A DNA stretch of 64,000 bases from Glacieibacterium arshaanense (GCF_004681125.1 NZ_SIHO01000001.1:186001-250000); one strand, 5' to 3'. Shown: positions 27,349 to 38,101, counted from the first letter of the stretch. Made by a program: numbers and translations. The notes: generated by a model not told the origin, from the letters alone.

Positions 27349-28557
27349 ATGTCCGACACCGAAACTGCCCGCCCGCACCCGACCAAGGCCACGCTGCTGC
27401 TGCTCGGCACGTTGACCGCCTATGGCGCGGTGTCGATCGACCTGTACTTGCCCGGCATGCCCGCGATCGGCCGCAGCCTCGGCGTCGACAGCGGCGCGGT
27501 GCAGCATACGATGGCGGCGTTCTTCATCGGCATGTCGCTCGGCCAGATGATTTACGGCCCCTTGTCGGACCGGATGGGGCGGCGGCCGCTGCTGTTGTTC
27601 GGCGCGGCGGTCTATGTCGCGGCGTCATTGCTGTGCGCGCTGGCGCCGTCGATCGAATGGCTCGTCGCCGGGCGCTTCGTCCAGGCGCTCGGCGCATGTT
27701 CGGGGGTGGTGCTGGCGCGCGCCATCGTCCGCGACCGCTTCGACCATCAGGATTCGGCGCGGATCTTCTCGCTGCTGATGCTGGTGCTCGGCATCGCGCC
27801 GATTTTGGCGCCGACGCTTGGCGGCTGGCTGGTCGGCTGGGTCGGCTGGCGCGGCATCTTCGGCGCGCTCGCGGCGTTCGGCGTCGCAACCTTCATCGCG
27901 GTGGCGCTGTGGCTGCCCGAAAGCCGCTCGGCCGCGACTGCCGAACTGGCGCGCAACGAGCATGTCGGGCTGAGCTACGCCGCGATGCTGCGCAACCCGC
28001 GCTTCCTCGGCTTCCTGCTCACTGGCGCGTTCAACGGCGCGACATTGTTCGCCTATATCTCGAACGCGCCCGACCTGCTGATCGACCAGCTCGGCTTCGA
28101 TATTGCGCAGTTCGGCTGGCTGTTCGCGCTGCTGGCCGTCGCCGTCATCGGCTCGGGGCAGGTCAACCGCCTGCTGCTCGATCACATCCCGTCGATGCGC
28201 ATCCTGCACGTGGCGAGCGCCGTCGGCGTCGTGATCGGCATCGTGCTGCTCGGCGTGGCGGCGAGCGGGATTGGTGGGCGCTGGCTGCTGCTCGCGGTGC
28301 TGTTCGCGGCACTCGCGTCGTATGGCTTCATTGCCACCAACACCACCGCGGCGGCGCTCAGCGTCGACCCGCAGCGCGCCGGCACTGCCTCGGCAATGAT
28401 CGGCGCCGGGTCGTTCGCGATGGGCGCGCTGGCCTCAATGCTGGCGGGCGCCCTGCACGACGGCACGCCGTTGCCGATGGCGGCGATCATGGCGAGCGCG
28501 CTGACGCTGTCGGCGCTGGCGCTGTTCGGGCTGGCGCGGCCGGCGGCACGGACATGA
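27349..28557 (+). CDS. Bcr/CflA-family multidrug efflux MFS transporter
   Basis: A 402-residue, 12-helix transporter. The N-terminal helix pattern SIDLYLPGMPAIGRSL and the loop motif GPLSDRMGRRPLLLFGA are characteristic of the Bcr/CflA drug:H+ antiporter group. The start is the ATG at 27349; a TTG at 27334 would add five residues. Its stop overlaps the ATG of the next transporter gene (ATGA), so the two are co-expressed. The actual exported compound is unknown. Confidence 0.9.
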   Translation: MSDTETARPHPTKATLLLLGTLTAYGAVSIDLYLPGMPAIGRSLGVDSGAVQHTMAAFFIGMSLGQMIYGPLSDRMGRRPLLLFGAAVYVAASLLCALAPSIEWLVAGRFVQALGACSGVVLARAIVRDRFDHQDSARIFSLLMLVLGIAPILAPTLGGWLVGWVGWRGIFGALAAFGVATFIAVALWLPESRSAATAELARNEHVGLSYAAMLRNPRFLGFLLTGAFNGATLFAYISNAPDLLIDQLGFDIAQFGWLFALLAVAVIGSGQVNRLLLDHIPSMRILHVASAVGVVIGIVLLGVAASGIGGRWLLLAVLFAALASYGFIATNTTAAALSVDPQRAGTASAMIGAGSFAMGALASMLAGALHDGTPLPMAAIMASALTLSALALFGLARPAART

Positions 28558-29456
28558 CACAGACGCGCGCCTTCGGTTGGCGACCGCTGCTGCTCGGGCT
28601 CGCGGTGATGGCGGTGTGGGGCAGCAACTTCACCGTCATCAAGCTGGCGCTCGGCACGCTGCCGCCGCTGCTGTTCGCGACTCTGCGCTTCACCTTTGCG
28701 CTGCTGCCTTTGGTGTTCTTCCTGCCGCGCCCGCAAGTGCCGTGGCGCAACCTTGCCGCCTACGGCCTGTTCATCGGGCTCGGCCAGTTCGGGCTGCTGT
28801 TCATCGCCATCAACGGCCATATCGCGGCGGGCCTCGCGTCGCTGGTGGTGCAGTGCCAGGCATTCTTCACCATCGCGTTGTCGATGTGGATCGGCGGCGA
28901 GCGGCTGCTCAAAATCCAGTGGCTGGCGCTGGCCTGCGCGGTCACCGGCATCGGCATCATCGCGCTGCACGGCGACACCAGCACGACACCGCTCGGGCTG
29001 GCGCTGGTGCTGGCGGCGGCCGCCTGCTGGGCCGGCGGCAACATCGTCCAGCGCCGCTCGGGGGCAACCAACATGCTCGCCTATGTCGTCTGGGCGAGCC
29101 TGTTTTCGGTACCGCCGCTGCTGGCGCTGTCGCTGATCGTCGAAGGCCCGGTAGCAATTACACAGGGCCTGCGTGCGGCGACGCCGTTGGTCTGGGCGGC
29201 GGTGCTGTGGCAGTCGGTCGGCAACACGATGTTCGGCTACGGCGCCTGGGGCTGGCTTCTGGGCCGTTACCCGACCTCGACGGTGGCGCCGCTATCGCTG
29301 CTGGTGCCGGTGTTCGGCATGGGCTTTGCGGCATGGATTCTCCACGAGCCGCTGCCGGCATGGAAACTCGCCGCCGCCGGGCTGGTGCTCGGCGGGCTGT
29401 GCATCAACATTTTCGGGCAACGGCTGGCGGCCCGCCGCGCAGCAAAGCCTATTTAG
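28554..29456 (+). CDS. EamA/DMT-family permease
   Basis: A 300-residue drug/metabolite transporter with ten predicted helices in two EamA repeats. The first repeat starts AVMAVWGSNFTVIKLALG, a signature of the EamA family of amino acid and metabolite exporters. The start codon overlaps the upstream Bcr/CflA stop. Its C-terminal eight coding bases overlap the end of the convergent GST gene. A metabolite exporter role is known for the family; the substrate here is not. Confidence 0.9.
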   Translation: MTQTRAFGWRPLLLGLAVMAVWGSNFTVIKLALGTLPPLLFATLRFTFALLPLVFFLPRPQVPWRNLAAYGLFIGLGQFGLLFIAINGHIAAGLASLVVQCQAFFTIALSMWIGGERLLKIQWLALACAVTGIGIIALHGDTSTTPLGLALVLAAAACWAGGNIVQRRSGATNMLAYVVWASLFSVPPLLALSLIVEGPVAITQGLRAATPLVWAAVLWQSVGNTMFGYGAWGWLLGRYPTSTVAPLSLLVPVFGMGFAAWILHEPLPAWKLAAAGLVLGGLCINIFGQRLAARRAAKPI

Positions 29457-30081
29457 GCAACCGGAAGCTATACGGAGCCGTCCGGTCGGCCACCGCAATC
29501 CACGCCGGCCGCGCTTGCAGGCGCCGCGCATAGGCGAGCAGCCGCGGCAGGCTCGACAGCTTGCCCTGGACCGCGGCGATTTCGGCGACGAATGACATCA
29601 TGATGTCGGCGCCGGTGAGTTCGTCGCCCATCAGGAAGGGTTTGTCGCCGAGTTCGCTGTCGATGAAGGCGAGGTGGCTCATCACCTGTTCCTCGATGCG
29701 TGGCAGCAGCGGCGCGGCGGCTTCGCCGAGGCGGCCGGTGTAGAGCGCCAGCATGAATGGCAGCATCGCCGAGCCTTCGGCAAAGTGCAGCCATTCGAGG
29801 TACTTCTCATGGTCGGCGGTGCCCGGCTTGGGCATCATCCGGCCCTTGCCATAGGTGCGGATGATATAATCGGTGATGGCGCCCGATTCGGTGACGCGCA
29901 GGCTGCCGTCTTCGATGACCGGCGATTTGCCGAGCGGATGGACGTCCTTGAGCCCCGGGGGGGCCAGTCGGGTCACCGCGTCGCGGGTGTAATCGACAGT
30001 GCGGTAGGGGATGCCGAGTTCCTCGCACAGCCAGAGGATGCGTTGCGAGCGCGAATCGTTGAGGTGGTGGACGGTCAGCAT
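29449..30081 (-). CDS. Glutathione S-transferase family protein
   Basis: A 210-residue GST. The thioredoxin-fold half reads SRSQRILWLCEELGIPY and KSPVIEDGSLRVTES (the cis-Pro and SES-like glutathione-binding loop). The helical C-terminal half contains LMGDELTGADIMMSF. The Ser of the N-terminal SRSQR segment is the likely glutathione-activating residue. It stands alone, convergent with the EamA gene and divergent from arfB. Confidence 0.9.
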   Translation of the reverse strand: MLTVHHLNDSRSQRILWLCEELGIPYRTVDYTRDAVTRLAPPGLKDVHPLGKSPVIEDGSLRVTESGAITDYIIRTYGKGRMMPKPGTADHEKYLEWLHFAEGSAMLPFMLALYTGRLGEAAAPLLPRIEEQVMSHLAFIDSELGDKPFLMGDELTGADIMMSFVAEIAAVQGKLSSLPRLLAYARRLQARPAWIAVADRTAPYSFRLPK

Positions 30082-30134
30082 TGCAGATCCCCTGTGCGGT
30101 TTATTTCGCGGTGTCGGCAGAGTATGCCTGAATC

Positions 30135-30554
30135 ATGATATTCGTCACGCCCGAAATCAGCATCGACGAGGCCGAGCTCGACGAAAGCTTCATCCGTGCC
30201 AGCGGGCCGGGCGGGCAGAACGTCAACAAGGTTTCGACCGCGGTGCAGTTGCGCTTTGATGTCCGGCGCTCGCCGAACCTGCCCAATGACGTCGCGGTGC
30301 GGCTGATGCGGCTGGCAGGCAGCCGGCTGACCAGCGACGGCGTGTTGGTGCTGACCGCGCAAAGCCACCGCACGCAGGAACGCAACCGCGCCGATGCGCG
30401 CGAACGGCTGGTCGAACTGATCGCCAAGGCCGCGGTGCGCCCGGTGCGGCGACGGGCGACCAAGCCGACGTTGGGATCAAAGACGCGGCGGCTCGAATCG
30501 AAAGCCGTGCGGTCGGGAATCAAAGCGGGCAGGGGCCGCGTCCGCGACGATTGA
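30135..30554 (+). CDS. arfB: Alternative ribosome-rescue factor ArfB
   Basis: A 139-residue peptidyl-tRNA hydrolase of the release-factor type. The catalytic GGQ is in ASGPGGQNVNKVSTAV. The C-terminal tail is rich in Arg and Lys (RRRATKPTLGSKTRRLESK), as needed to enter the mRNA channel of stalled ribosomes. There is no codon-recognition domain, which fits ArfB/YaeJ rather than RF1 or RF2. It is a single gene. Confidence 0.93.
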   Translation: MIFVTPEISIDEAELDESFIRASGPGGQNVNKVSTAVQLRFDVRRSPNLPNDVAVRLMRLAGSRLTSDGVLVLTAQSHRTQERNRADARERLVELIAKAAVRPVRRRATKPTLGSKTRRLESKAVRSGIKAGRGRVRDD

Positions 30555-30698
30555 CTTGTGCGCTGCTTCGCTTTGACCGGCGAAATCGGCAGCCCGTCGT
30601 GCTATTGTGAAAAATTGCTGGCATCCTCGCTTGGCGATGCAACTTTTCGTTCCCATATCGGTAATCCAGTTTGAACCCCCCCCTCAGGAGCAGACACC

Positions 30699-31079
30699 AT
30701 GAACAGTGACGAAATCGAAGGCCGCGTCCGCGACTTTGCCGGCCAGGCCGAAGCCAAGCTCGGTGCCGCCGTTGGCGATACCCAGGCGCGCGTTGCCGGC
30801 GTCGTCGACAGCGTCAAGGGCAAGGCCCAGGAAGCTTTCGGCACGGCGCGCGAAAAGGCTGCCGACGGCTATGAGCGCGCCCGCGCCAAGGCGCGTGAAC
30901 TCGCCGACGAAGCCCCTGAGTATGTCGATCGCGCCCGCGAAACGACGCGCCGCTATGCCGACAAGGCCAGCGCCACGGTCAAGACGCAGGTTCAGGAACA
31001 GCCCGTCGTGACGCTGCTCGGTGGCGTTGCTGTCGGCTTCCTCGTCGGCTGGCTGCTCAGCGGCCGTCGCTCGGAATAG
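30699..31079 (+). CDS. CsbD-like/DUF883-like stress protein with a C-terminal membrane segment
   Basis: A 126-residue protein. Residues 1-60 resemble CsbD (RVRDFAGQAEAKLGAAVGD, VKGKAQEAFG). A charged helical middle follows, and the end has a single hydrophobic span (VTLLGGVAVGFLVGWLLSG) with a short basic tail, like ElaB/DUF883 proteins that dock at the inner membrane. CAGGAGC precedes the ATG. Such proteins are usually induced by general stress, but no EcfG-type promoter could be identified in the 144-base upstream gap. Confidence 0.8.
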   Translation: MNSDEIEGRVRDFAGQAEAKLGAAVGDTQARVAGVVDSVKGKAQEAFGTAREKAADGYERARAKARELADEAPEYVDRARETTRRYADKASATVKTQVQEQPVVTLLGGVAVGFLVGWLLSGRRSE

Positions 31080-31103
31080 TCACTAGCGCGCGGTGCTGGC
31101 GCC

Positions 31104-32174
31104 TCAGCGCGCCAGCGCCGCGCGGATATCGGCCTCGACATAGGGCAACCAGACCCTGGGTTCGCCCAGCGTCATGTGCCCCATCGTGGCGTCCGATGCC
31201 GGCACGATGACCGTCCGGATGTTGGGGAATTGCTTGACGATGGCCGGCATCGGATCGGTGTCGGGCGGATATAGCGGGTCATCGGCGAAGTTGAGATTGA
31301 CGACGCGCGCTGTCACTGCGTCGAGCAACGGCTGCGGGTCATAGGTCCGCACAGCATCGAGCTGCCACGCCAGATCGAGTCCGTCACTCGCCGGTTGCTC
31401 GCCTGCCATGACCGCCTCGGCAGCCTTGGCGCCCGGTACGAACATCTTGAGCGCCGGCGGCGCCACCATCACCAAGGCACTGATTGCATGCGCTGTCCGC
31501 ACGCCGGCGCCGCCCGGCGACGGGTCGGCGAGCAGTGCATCGCGGCTGGCAATGCGCCACAGCAGGTTGCGCCCCGTCGGCTTGACCGGCAGCGAAGACA
31601 GCACGATTACCGTGCCCGCGAGATCGGGAAACTCGGTCGCCCATAGCCAGGCATTCGACCCGCCCATCGAGATGCCGAGCACCAGCTTGAGCTTGCGGAT
31701 GCCCAGCGTCTTGCGCACCACATGCGCCTGCGCCACTACCATGTCGTGATAGTCATAGTGCGGGAAATTGCGCCCGGCGCCGTCGCTCGGCTTGCTGGAG
31801 CCGCCGGTGCCAATGGCATCGACCAGGACAACATAGGTCTTCGCCAGATCGAGCGGCGCGCCCGCTGCATAGAGGCGCTTGTCAAACTTGGGATCGAGGA
31901 ACGCGGCGCTGCTGCCGCCGGTGCCGTGGAGCAGCAGCACGGCGTTGTCGATGCTGCCGTCGCTGCCGCGATGCGGGGTGCCGAAGGCGTGATAGGCAAT
32001 GCGCAGCGGCTGGCTGCGACCATCGGCAAAGGTGAAGTCGGGCATCACAACCGTATGCTGTTCGCGCGGATCGGCTGCGGTCATCTTGGGTCCCGGAATT
32101 TGTGTGGCGCCCGCCGCGCCGCCGGTTGCCAGCGTTATGGCAACCAGCGGCACGGCGAGGCGGCCCCAGTTCAT
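31104..32174 (-). CDS. Exported alpha/beta hydrolase, homoserine O-acetyltransferase-like
   Basis: A 356-residue protein with a signal peptide (LAVPLVAITLATGGAAG). Its alpha/beta fold resembles the MetX/homoserine acetyltransferase branch: LLLHGTGGSS, nucleophile elbow GISMGGSNAWLWA and Asp region FADDPLYPPDTDP. The export signal argues against a role in methionine synthesis, so a hydrolase of an unknown ester is more likely. It starts two bases after the epimerase gene in the NMO-epimerase-hydrolase operon. Confidence 0.82.
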   Translation of the reverse strand: MNWGRLAVPLVAITLATGGAAGATQIPGPKMTAADPREQHTVVMPDFTFADGRSQPLRIAYHAFGTPHRGSDGSIDNAVLLLHGTGGSSAAFLDPKFDKRLYAAGAPLDLAKTYVVLVDAIGTGGSSKPSDGAGRNFPHYDYHDMVVAQAHVVRKTLGIRKLKLVLGISMGGSNAWLWATEFPDLAGTVIVLSSLPVKPTGRNLLWRIASRDALLADPSPGGAGVRTAHAISALVMVAPPALKMFVPGAKAAEAVMAGEQPASDGLDLAWQLDAVRTYDPQPLLDAVTARVVNLNFADDPLYPPDTDPMPAIVKQFPNIRTVIVPASDATMGHMTLGEPRVWLPYVEADIRAALAR

Positions 32175-32176
32175 GC

Positions 32177-33588
<1,412 letters not shown>

Positions 33589-33645
33589 CTAGGTGCTTTT
33601 TCTATGTCGATAGATGGAGTGGCGCGGGCACGTCCACAAACTTTA

Positions 33646-35202
33646 TCAATCCATGACCATGTGCGCAGCTTCGTCGTCGATGGGCTGCGCCTGCCGTGCC
33701 GGTGGCCGCAGGAACAGCATCAGCGGAAGCACCGCGACCGTCAGCCACATCAGCATGCGGAACACGTCGATATAGCCGACCATAGCCGCCTGCGCGGTGA
33801 CGGCGGCATTGAGCGCCGACATGACGGTATCGCCGCCGGGGCCAAGCGCTTGTGTCATGTTGCCCTCGGCAAACGGCACCGTCATCGGTGTCAACGCACT
33901 GCCGATATCGGCGTGCGCGACCTGCACCTGCCGTGCCAGTGTGCCGATGACGATCGACACGCCGATCGAGCCGCCGATGTTGCGCAGCAGGCTGTAGAAG
34001 CTGGCGGCATCGGTGCGGAACGCCGGTGGCAGTGTCGCAAACGCGATGGTGTTGAGCGGCACGAACATGAAGCCCAGCCCGAACCCCTGTAAAAGCCCGC
34101 TGAAGATGACTGGCTGCATGTCCATCTGCGGGCTGAACTGGCTCATCCAGAACATCGAGGTGCCGGTCATCGTCAGCCCGCACAGCAGCAGGAAGCGCGG
34201 ATCGACCTTGCCGACAATCTGCCCCATCAGCATCATGCCGATCATCGTGCCGAGCCCGCGCGGCGCCAGCACCATGCCGGTGGTGAGCACCGGATAGCCG
34301 AACAGCCCCTGCAGCATCGGCGGCAGCAGCGCCGTCGTCGCCACCATCATCATCCCGACGATAAAGATGAACACGAAGCCGGTGGCGCAGTTGCGGTCGC
34401 GGATCAGCGCCATGTTGAGGATGCCGTCGCCTTTGGCATAGGTGTGGACGCCGAACACCCAAAAGGCGGCGGCCGCGAGGATCGCCTCGATGCGGACTTC
34501 CCACGACTCAAACCAGTCGATCTGCTGGCCGCGGTCGAGCATGACCTGGAACGCCAGCAACGCAATACTCAGCGACACGAAGCCGAACATATCGAAGCGT
34601 CGGTGCGCCACCGGGGTCTCGCGCAGGAATGCCAGCGCGCCGAGCAACGTCAGGCCGCCGACGGGCAGATTGACATAGAACACCCAGCGCCATTCGAAAT
34701 TGTCGGTGAGCCAGCCGCCGAGCAGCGGGCCCATCACCGGCCCGACCATGACGCCGACGCCCCACCACGCCATCGCCTTGCCGTGCAGCGAGCGCGGATA
34801 GGCATCAAGCAGGAACGCCTGGCCGAGTGGCACGAGGAAGGCGCCGCTGGCGCCCTGCATCATCCGGAACGCCACCATCTGGTTGAGCGACTGCGCCGTA
34901 CCGCACATCATCGAAGTAATGACGAACCCCGAAATCGCCGCGATGAACAGTTTGCGCCGGCCGAACTTGTCGGCGAGCCAGCCGGTCAGCGGTGTCGCGA
35001 TGGCAGACGCCGCGATGTACGAGGTCAGCACCCAGGTGATGGTATCGGCGGCGGCGCCGAGGCTCGCCTGCATGTGCGGCAGTGCGACATTGGCAATCGT
35101 CGAATCGAGCACCTGCATGAAGGTCGCGAGCATGACGACGATGGTAATCGCCAACGCGTTCGGCGCGATGACGCCTTCGGCTTCGGGTGGATGGCTCGCC
35201 AC
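33646..35202 (-). CDS. emrB: DHA2-family multidrug efflux permease, EmrB-like
   Basis: A 518-residue permease with about 14 membrane helices. The N-terminal helix QVLDSTIANVALPHMQ and the motif GWLADKFGRRKLFI identify the DHA2 drug:H+ antiporter group. It begins five bases after the stop of the membrane-fusion gene and so ends the marR-emrA-emrB operon. Export would proceed through the EmrA-like adaptor and an outer-membrane channel encoded elsewhere. Confidence 0.94.
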   Translation of the reverse strand: MASHPPEAEGVIAPNALAITIVVMLATFMQVLDSTIANVALPHMQASLGAAADTITWVLTSYIAASAIATPLTGWLADKFGRRKLFIAAISGFVITSMMCGTAQSLNQMVAFRMMQGASGAFLVPLGQAFLLDAYPRSLHGKAMAWWGVGVMVGPVMGPLLGGWLTDNFEWRWVFYVNLPVGGLTLLGALAFLRETPVAHRRFDMFGFVSLSIALLAFQVMLDRGQQIDWFESWEVRIEAILAAAAFWVFGVHTYAKGDGILNMALIRDRNCATGFVFIFIVGMMMVATTALLPPMLQGLFGYPVLTTGMVLAPRGLGTMIGMMLMGQIVGKVDPRFLLLCGLTMTGTSMFWMSQFSPQMDMQPVIFSGLLQGFGLGFMFVPLNTIAFATLPPAFRTDAASFYSLLRNIGGSIGVSIVIGTLARQVQVAHADIGSALTPMTVPFAEGNMTQALGPGGDTVMSALNAAVTAQAAMVGYIDVFRMLMWLTVAVLPLMLFLRPPARQAQPIDDEAAHMVMD

Positions 35203-35207
35203 GCGGG

Positions 35208-36269
35208 TCAGCCGCCGGTTCGCAGGTCAACCGTGACTTTGGCCGACAGCCCGGCGAGCAACGGCTGCGGCGGTTTCGAATCGATGGCGATGCGCACCGG
35301 CACGCGCTGGACAACCTTGACCCAGTTGCCGGTGGCGTTCTGCGCCGGCAGCACCGAAAACTCTGAGCCGGTGCCGGCGCCGATGCTGACGACATGGCCG
35401 TCAAGCGGGTTGTCTGGGTAGGTATCAAGCTTGATCCGGGCTTTTTGGCCGGGGCGCATGCGTTCGAGGTCGGTTTCCTTGAAGTTCGCCTCGACCCACA
35501 TATGGTCACCGACCATCAGGCTCATCGTCGGGACGCCGGCGAAGATCATCTGGCCGACCTGGACCTTGTCGGTCTGGCTGGCGCGGCCGGCGACCGGCGC
35601 ATAGATCGTCGTGCGCCGCAAATCGAGCGCTGCGCGGTCGCGCGCCGCACGCGCCGCGGCCACCAGCGGATGCGATTCGATCGCGGCGGCGGACACACCC
35701 TGACCAGCGAGCGCCGACTGCGCCTTGGCGGCTTCCGCCTCGGCACTGGCGAGTTCGCTGCGCGCCTGCGCGAGTTGGTGTTCGGCCTGCTGGTAGCGTG
35801 CACGTGTCGTGAAGCCGGTGTCGAGCAGGCCCTTCTGGCGCTCAAGATCGATTTCGGCGAACGACACCGCCTCGCGCTTGCCGCGCACATCGGCGCCCTT
35901 GCCGCCCGAGGTGTCGCGCAACTGGTGGACTTGCAGGCGTGCCGACGCCAGCGCCGCTTCGGCCTGGGCGAGCGTGATCTGGAACGGCTCGGGATCGATG
36001 CGGATCAGCACATCGCCGACCTTGACCGGCTGGCTTTCGGTGGCACCGACGGCGATGACGCGGCCATTGACGTCCGAACTGACCGAAACCCGGTCCTGCT
36101 GGACATAAGCGTTGTCGGTCGAAATTTCGTTGCTGCCGAGCAGCCACAGCGCCACGCCGCCGGCAATCAGCAGTAGCGGCAGCGCCACCATCAGCAACGG
36201 CGTGCGCAGCCGGTCCCACAGGGTCCGGCGCTTGGTCAGCTGCGCGGGGTCGATCCGGTCGTGCATCAT
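35208..36269 (-). CDS. emrA: EmrA-like membrane fusion protein
   Basis: A 353-residue periplasmic adaptor with one N-terminal membrane helix (LLMVALPLLLIAGGVALWLLG), a biotinyl-lipoyl-like domain (ISTDNAYVQQDRVSVSSDVN) and a long coiled-coil hairpin. The ATG at 36269 overlaps the MarR stop by four bases; a second ATG follows directly. Frame extension to 36695 lies inside the MarR gene and is spurious. It partners the EmrB-like permease downstream. Confidence 0.93.
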   Translation of the reverse strand: MMHDRIDPAQLTKRRTLWDRLRTPLLMVALPLLLIAGGVALWLLGSNEISTDNAYVQQDRVSVSSDVNGRVIAVGATESQPVKVGDVLIRIDPEPFQITLAQAEAALASARLQVHQLRDTSGGKGADVRGKREAVSFAEIDLERQKGLLDTGFTTRARYQQAEHQLAQARSELASAEAEAAKAQSALAGQGVSAAAIESHPLVAAARAARDRAALDLRRTTIYAPVAGRASQTDKVQVGQMIFAGVPTMSLMVGDHMWVEANFKETDLERMRPGQKARIKLDTYPDNPLDGHVVSIGAGTGSEFSVLPAQNATGNWVKVVQRVPVRIAIDSKPPQPLLAGLSAKVTVDLRTGG

Positions 36270-36730
36270 GCCCGCTCCTGCAGCGGTGCGTCGGGCAGCG
36301 TGGCCGGGCCACGCGCCGAAAGGTTGTTCCGCAGCGCCGCGAGGCCATCGTAAAGCGATTCGCGTAGCGACGGCGAAATGCCGTTGAGCGCTTCCTCGAC
36401 CAAGGCCCCGCCGAGCTGGCGCAGCTGGTCGAGCAGCGGCCCTGCCGGCTCGGTCAGATAGAGCTTCCAGGCGCGGCGATCGGCCGGGTCCGGCCGGCGT
36501 TCGACCAGTCCTGCCTCCTGCAGCCGGTCGACCATCCGGCATAGCGTGATCGTCTCGACCTCGAGATACTCGGCAAGCCCGGCCTGGTTGGTACCCTCTT
36601 GCCGCGACAGCGCGACGAGCACCTGCCACTGTGCACGGCTGACGCCGAGCGCGCGCGCACGCGCATCGAAACGTCGCCGCAACAGCCGCGAACAATCGCC
36701 AATCAGGAATCCGAGCGGGTCATCTTGCAT
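36266..36730 (-). CDS. MarR-family transcriptional regulator (EmrR-like)
   Basis: A winged-helix repressor of 154 residues from the ATG at 36730 (MQDDPLGF). A frame extension to 36766 would translate the AT-rich dyad just upstream, so the inner ATG is preferred. The HTH and wing are visible as SRAQWQVLVALSR, NQAGLAEYLEVETITLCRMVDRL and ERRPDPADRRAWKLYLT. It heads the efflux operon and probably represses it through the adjacent dyad, with release by a drug-like ligand. Confidence 0.92.
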   Translation of the reverse strand: MQDDPLGFLIGDCSRLLRRRFDARARALGVSRAQWQVLVALSRQEGTNQAGLAEYLEVETITLCRMVDRLQEAGLVERRPDPADRRAWKLYLTEPAGPLLDQLRQLGGALVEEALNGISPSLRESLYDGLAALRNNLSARGPATLPDAPLQERA

Positions 36731-36736
36731 GACCCA

Positions 36737-36768
36737 CATATAATATACATTGCTTATTATATGCAATG
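36737..36768. promoter_or_regulatory. Interleaved dyads and -10 box upstream of the marR-emrAB operon
   Basis: Two overlapping dyads stand out as AT-rich in a GC-rich genome: CATATAATA-N9-TATTATATG (36737-36763) and CATTGC-N9-GCAATG (36748-36768). On the minus strand they contain a perfect TATAAT at 36756-36761. The position, 7 bases upstream of the chosen MarR start, fits an autorepressed operator-promoter. No good -35 box is visible. Confidence 0.65.
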
Positions 36769-36772
36769 AGAT

Positions 36773-38101
36773 TCAGGTTTTGGCGGGGGTTCCGCTCTCC
36801 ACGATGAGCAGCCGCGCGCCGCTTGCCGACACGATGATATCCCCAGCAGCGGTGTCGGCGTTGTCGAGCCGCTTGCCCGCAACTTCGGCCGCACCGGCGA
36901 TTGCAGTGACGCGTGCTGCTGGGGCCTTCCAGCTGGCGCCGGCGTCGAGTTCAATCTCGTAAACCCGCACGCCGTCGCCTTCCGCCAGCCGTCGCAGGCA
37001 GCCCCCGGCGAAGCTTTCGACGCGCGGCTGCACCAGCGCCGCGTCACCAGCAAGACGGTCGACAATCTTCCGCACGCCCTGCGTTTGGCCTGCAGCGCTG
37101 ACGAGTACCGCATCGGCGGTCGCGACAATGACCAGATCCTGCACACCGATGGTCGCCAGAATCGGCCCCTCACTGCGCAGCAGGCAACGCTGTGTATCGA
37201 CGGCAATGACGTTGTTGCTGCTGACATTGCCATCGGCATCGGCAGGCCCGAGATCGCGCAGCGCGTCCCACGACCCGATATCCGACCAGCCCATCGCGAC
37301 CGGCACCACCGCCACGCGTTCGGCGCGTTCGAAAACCGCATAGTCGATCGAATCGGCAGGACAGCCGGCAAAGATGCCCGCATCGGGGGTCACCGCGCCG
37401 GCGTCGCGTCGGGCTGCGGCAAAGGCACGCTGGCAGGCGTCACGCATCGCCGGCGCGTGTTTCGCCAATTCGTCGAGCAGCACATCGGCGCGCATCAGGA
37501 AGATGCCGCCGTTCCACACATGGCGACCTTCGGCGAGCCAGCGCGTCGCGGTCGCAATGTCGGGCTTTTCGACGAATTTCTCGACCTTGTTGACCCCGTC
37601 AGCGAGCTTTTCGCCGATTTCGATATAGCCGTAGCCTGTCGCCGGATGGTCGGGCGTGATACCGAATGTCACCAGCCAGCCGGCTTCGGCGAGTGGTAGA
37701 GCGGTGGCAACCGCGGCTTGCAAAACCTCGGGATAAGCAATGTGATGGTCCGATGGCATCACGAGCATCAGCCCCGCTGGATCGTGCTGCAGCACCTCCA
37801 GCGCCGCCAGGGCAATCGCCGGTGCCGTATTGCGTGCGACGGGCTCGAGGATCAGCGCGCCGGGTGTGGCATCGACGGCGGCGAGCTGGTCGCCAATCGT
37901 CACGGCATGTGCGGCGCTGGCGACGACCAGCGGCGGATGGAAGCGCGCCGCGTCGGCACACCGCGCGGCAGTCGCCTGCAACATCGTCGCCGCTTCGGTC
38001 AGGCTGATCAGCTGCTTGGGCATGGCCGCACGCGATACCGGCCACAGCCGCGCGCCGACGCCGCCCGACAGCAGTACAGGCCAGATACGCTTTTGGGTCA
38101 T
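36773..38101 (-). CDS. Mannose-1-phosphate guanylyltransferase
   Basis: A 442-residue nucleotidyltransferase making GDP-mannose for polysaccharides. The signature GGVGARLWPVSRAAMPKQ and the later FVEKPD motif identify the GMP domain (about 1-280). The C-terminal part sits where the cupin phosphomannose isomerase of bifunctional ManC proteins lies. Here it has no conserved metal-binding His cluster (CLRRLAEGDGVRVYEIELD), so isomerase activity is doubtful. The start is the ATG at 38101. It is divergent from prsK, which fits a shared role in exopolysaccharide production. Confidence 0.9.
   Translation of the reverse strand: MTQKRIWPVLLSGGVGARLWPVSRAAMPKQLISLTEAATMLQATAARCADAARFHPPLVVASAAHAVTIGDQLAAVDATPGALILEPVARNTAPAIALAALEVLQHDPAGLMLVMPSDHHIAYPEVLQAAVATALPLAEAGWLVTFGITPDHPATGYGYIEIGEKLADGVNKVEKFVEKPDIATATRWLAEGRHVWNGGIFLMRADVLLDELAKHAPAMRDACQRAFAAARRDAGAVTPDAGIFAGCPADSIDYAVFERAERVAVVPVAMGWSDIGSWDALRDLGPADADGNVSSNNVIAVDTQRCLLRSEGPILATIGVQDLVIVATADAVLVSAAGQTQGVRKIVDRLAGDAALVQPRVESFAGGCLRRLAEGDGVRVYEIELDAGASWKAPAARVTAIAGAAEVAGKRLDNADTAAGDIIVSASGARLLIVESGTPAKT

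Noticed and set aside
30555-30698. EcfG-type stress promoter upstream of the CsbD-like gene
   Set aside because: No GGAAC-N16/17-CGTT arrangement on the plus strand.
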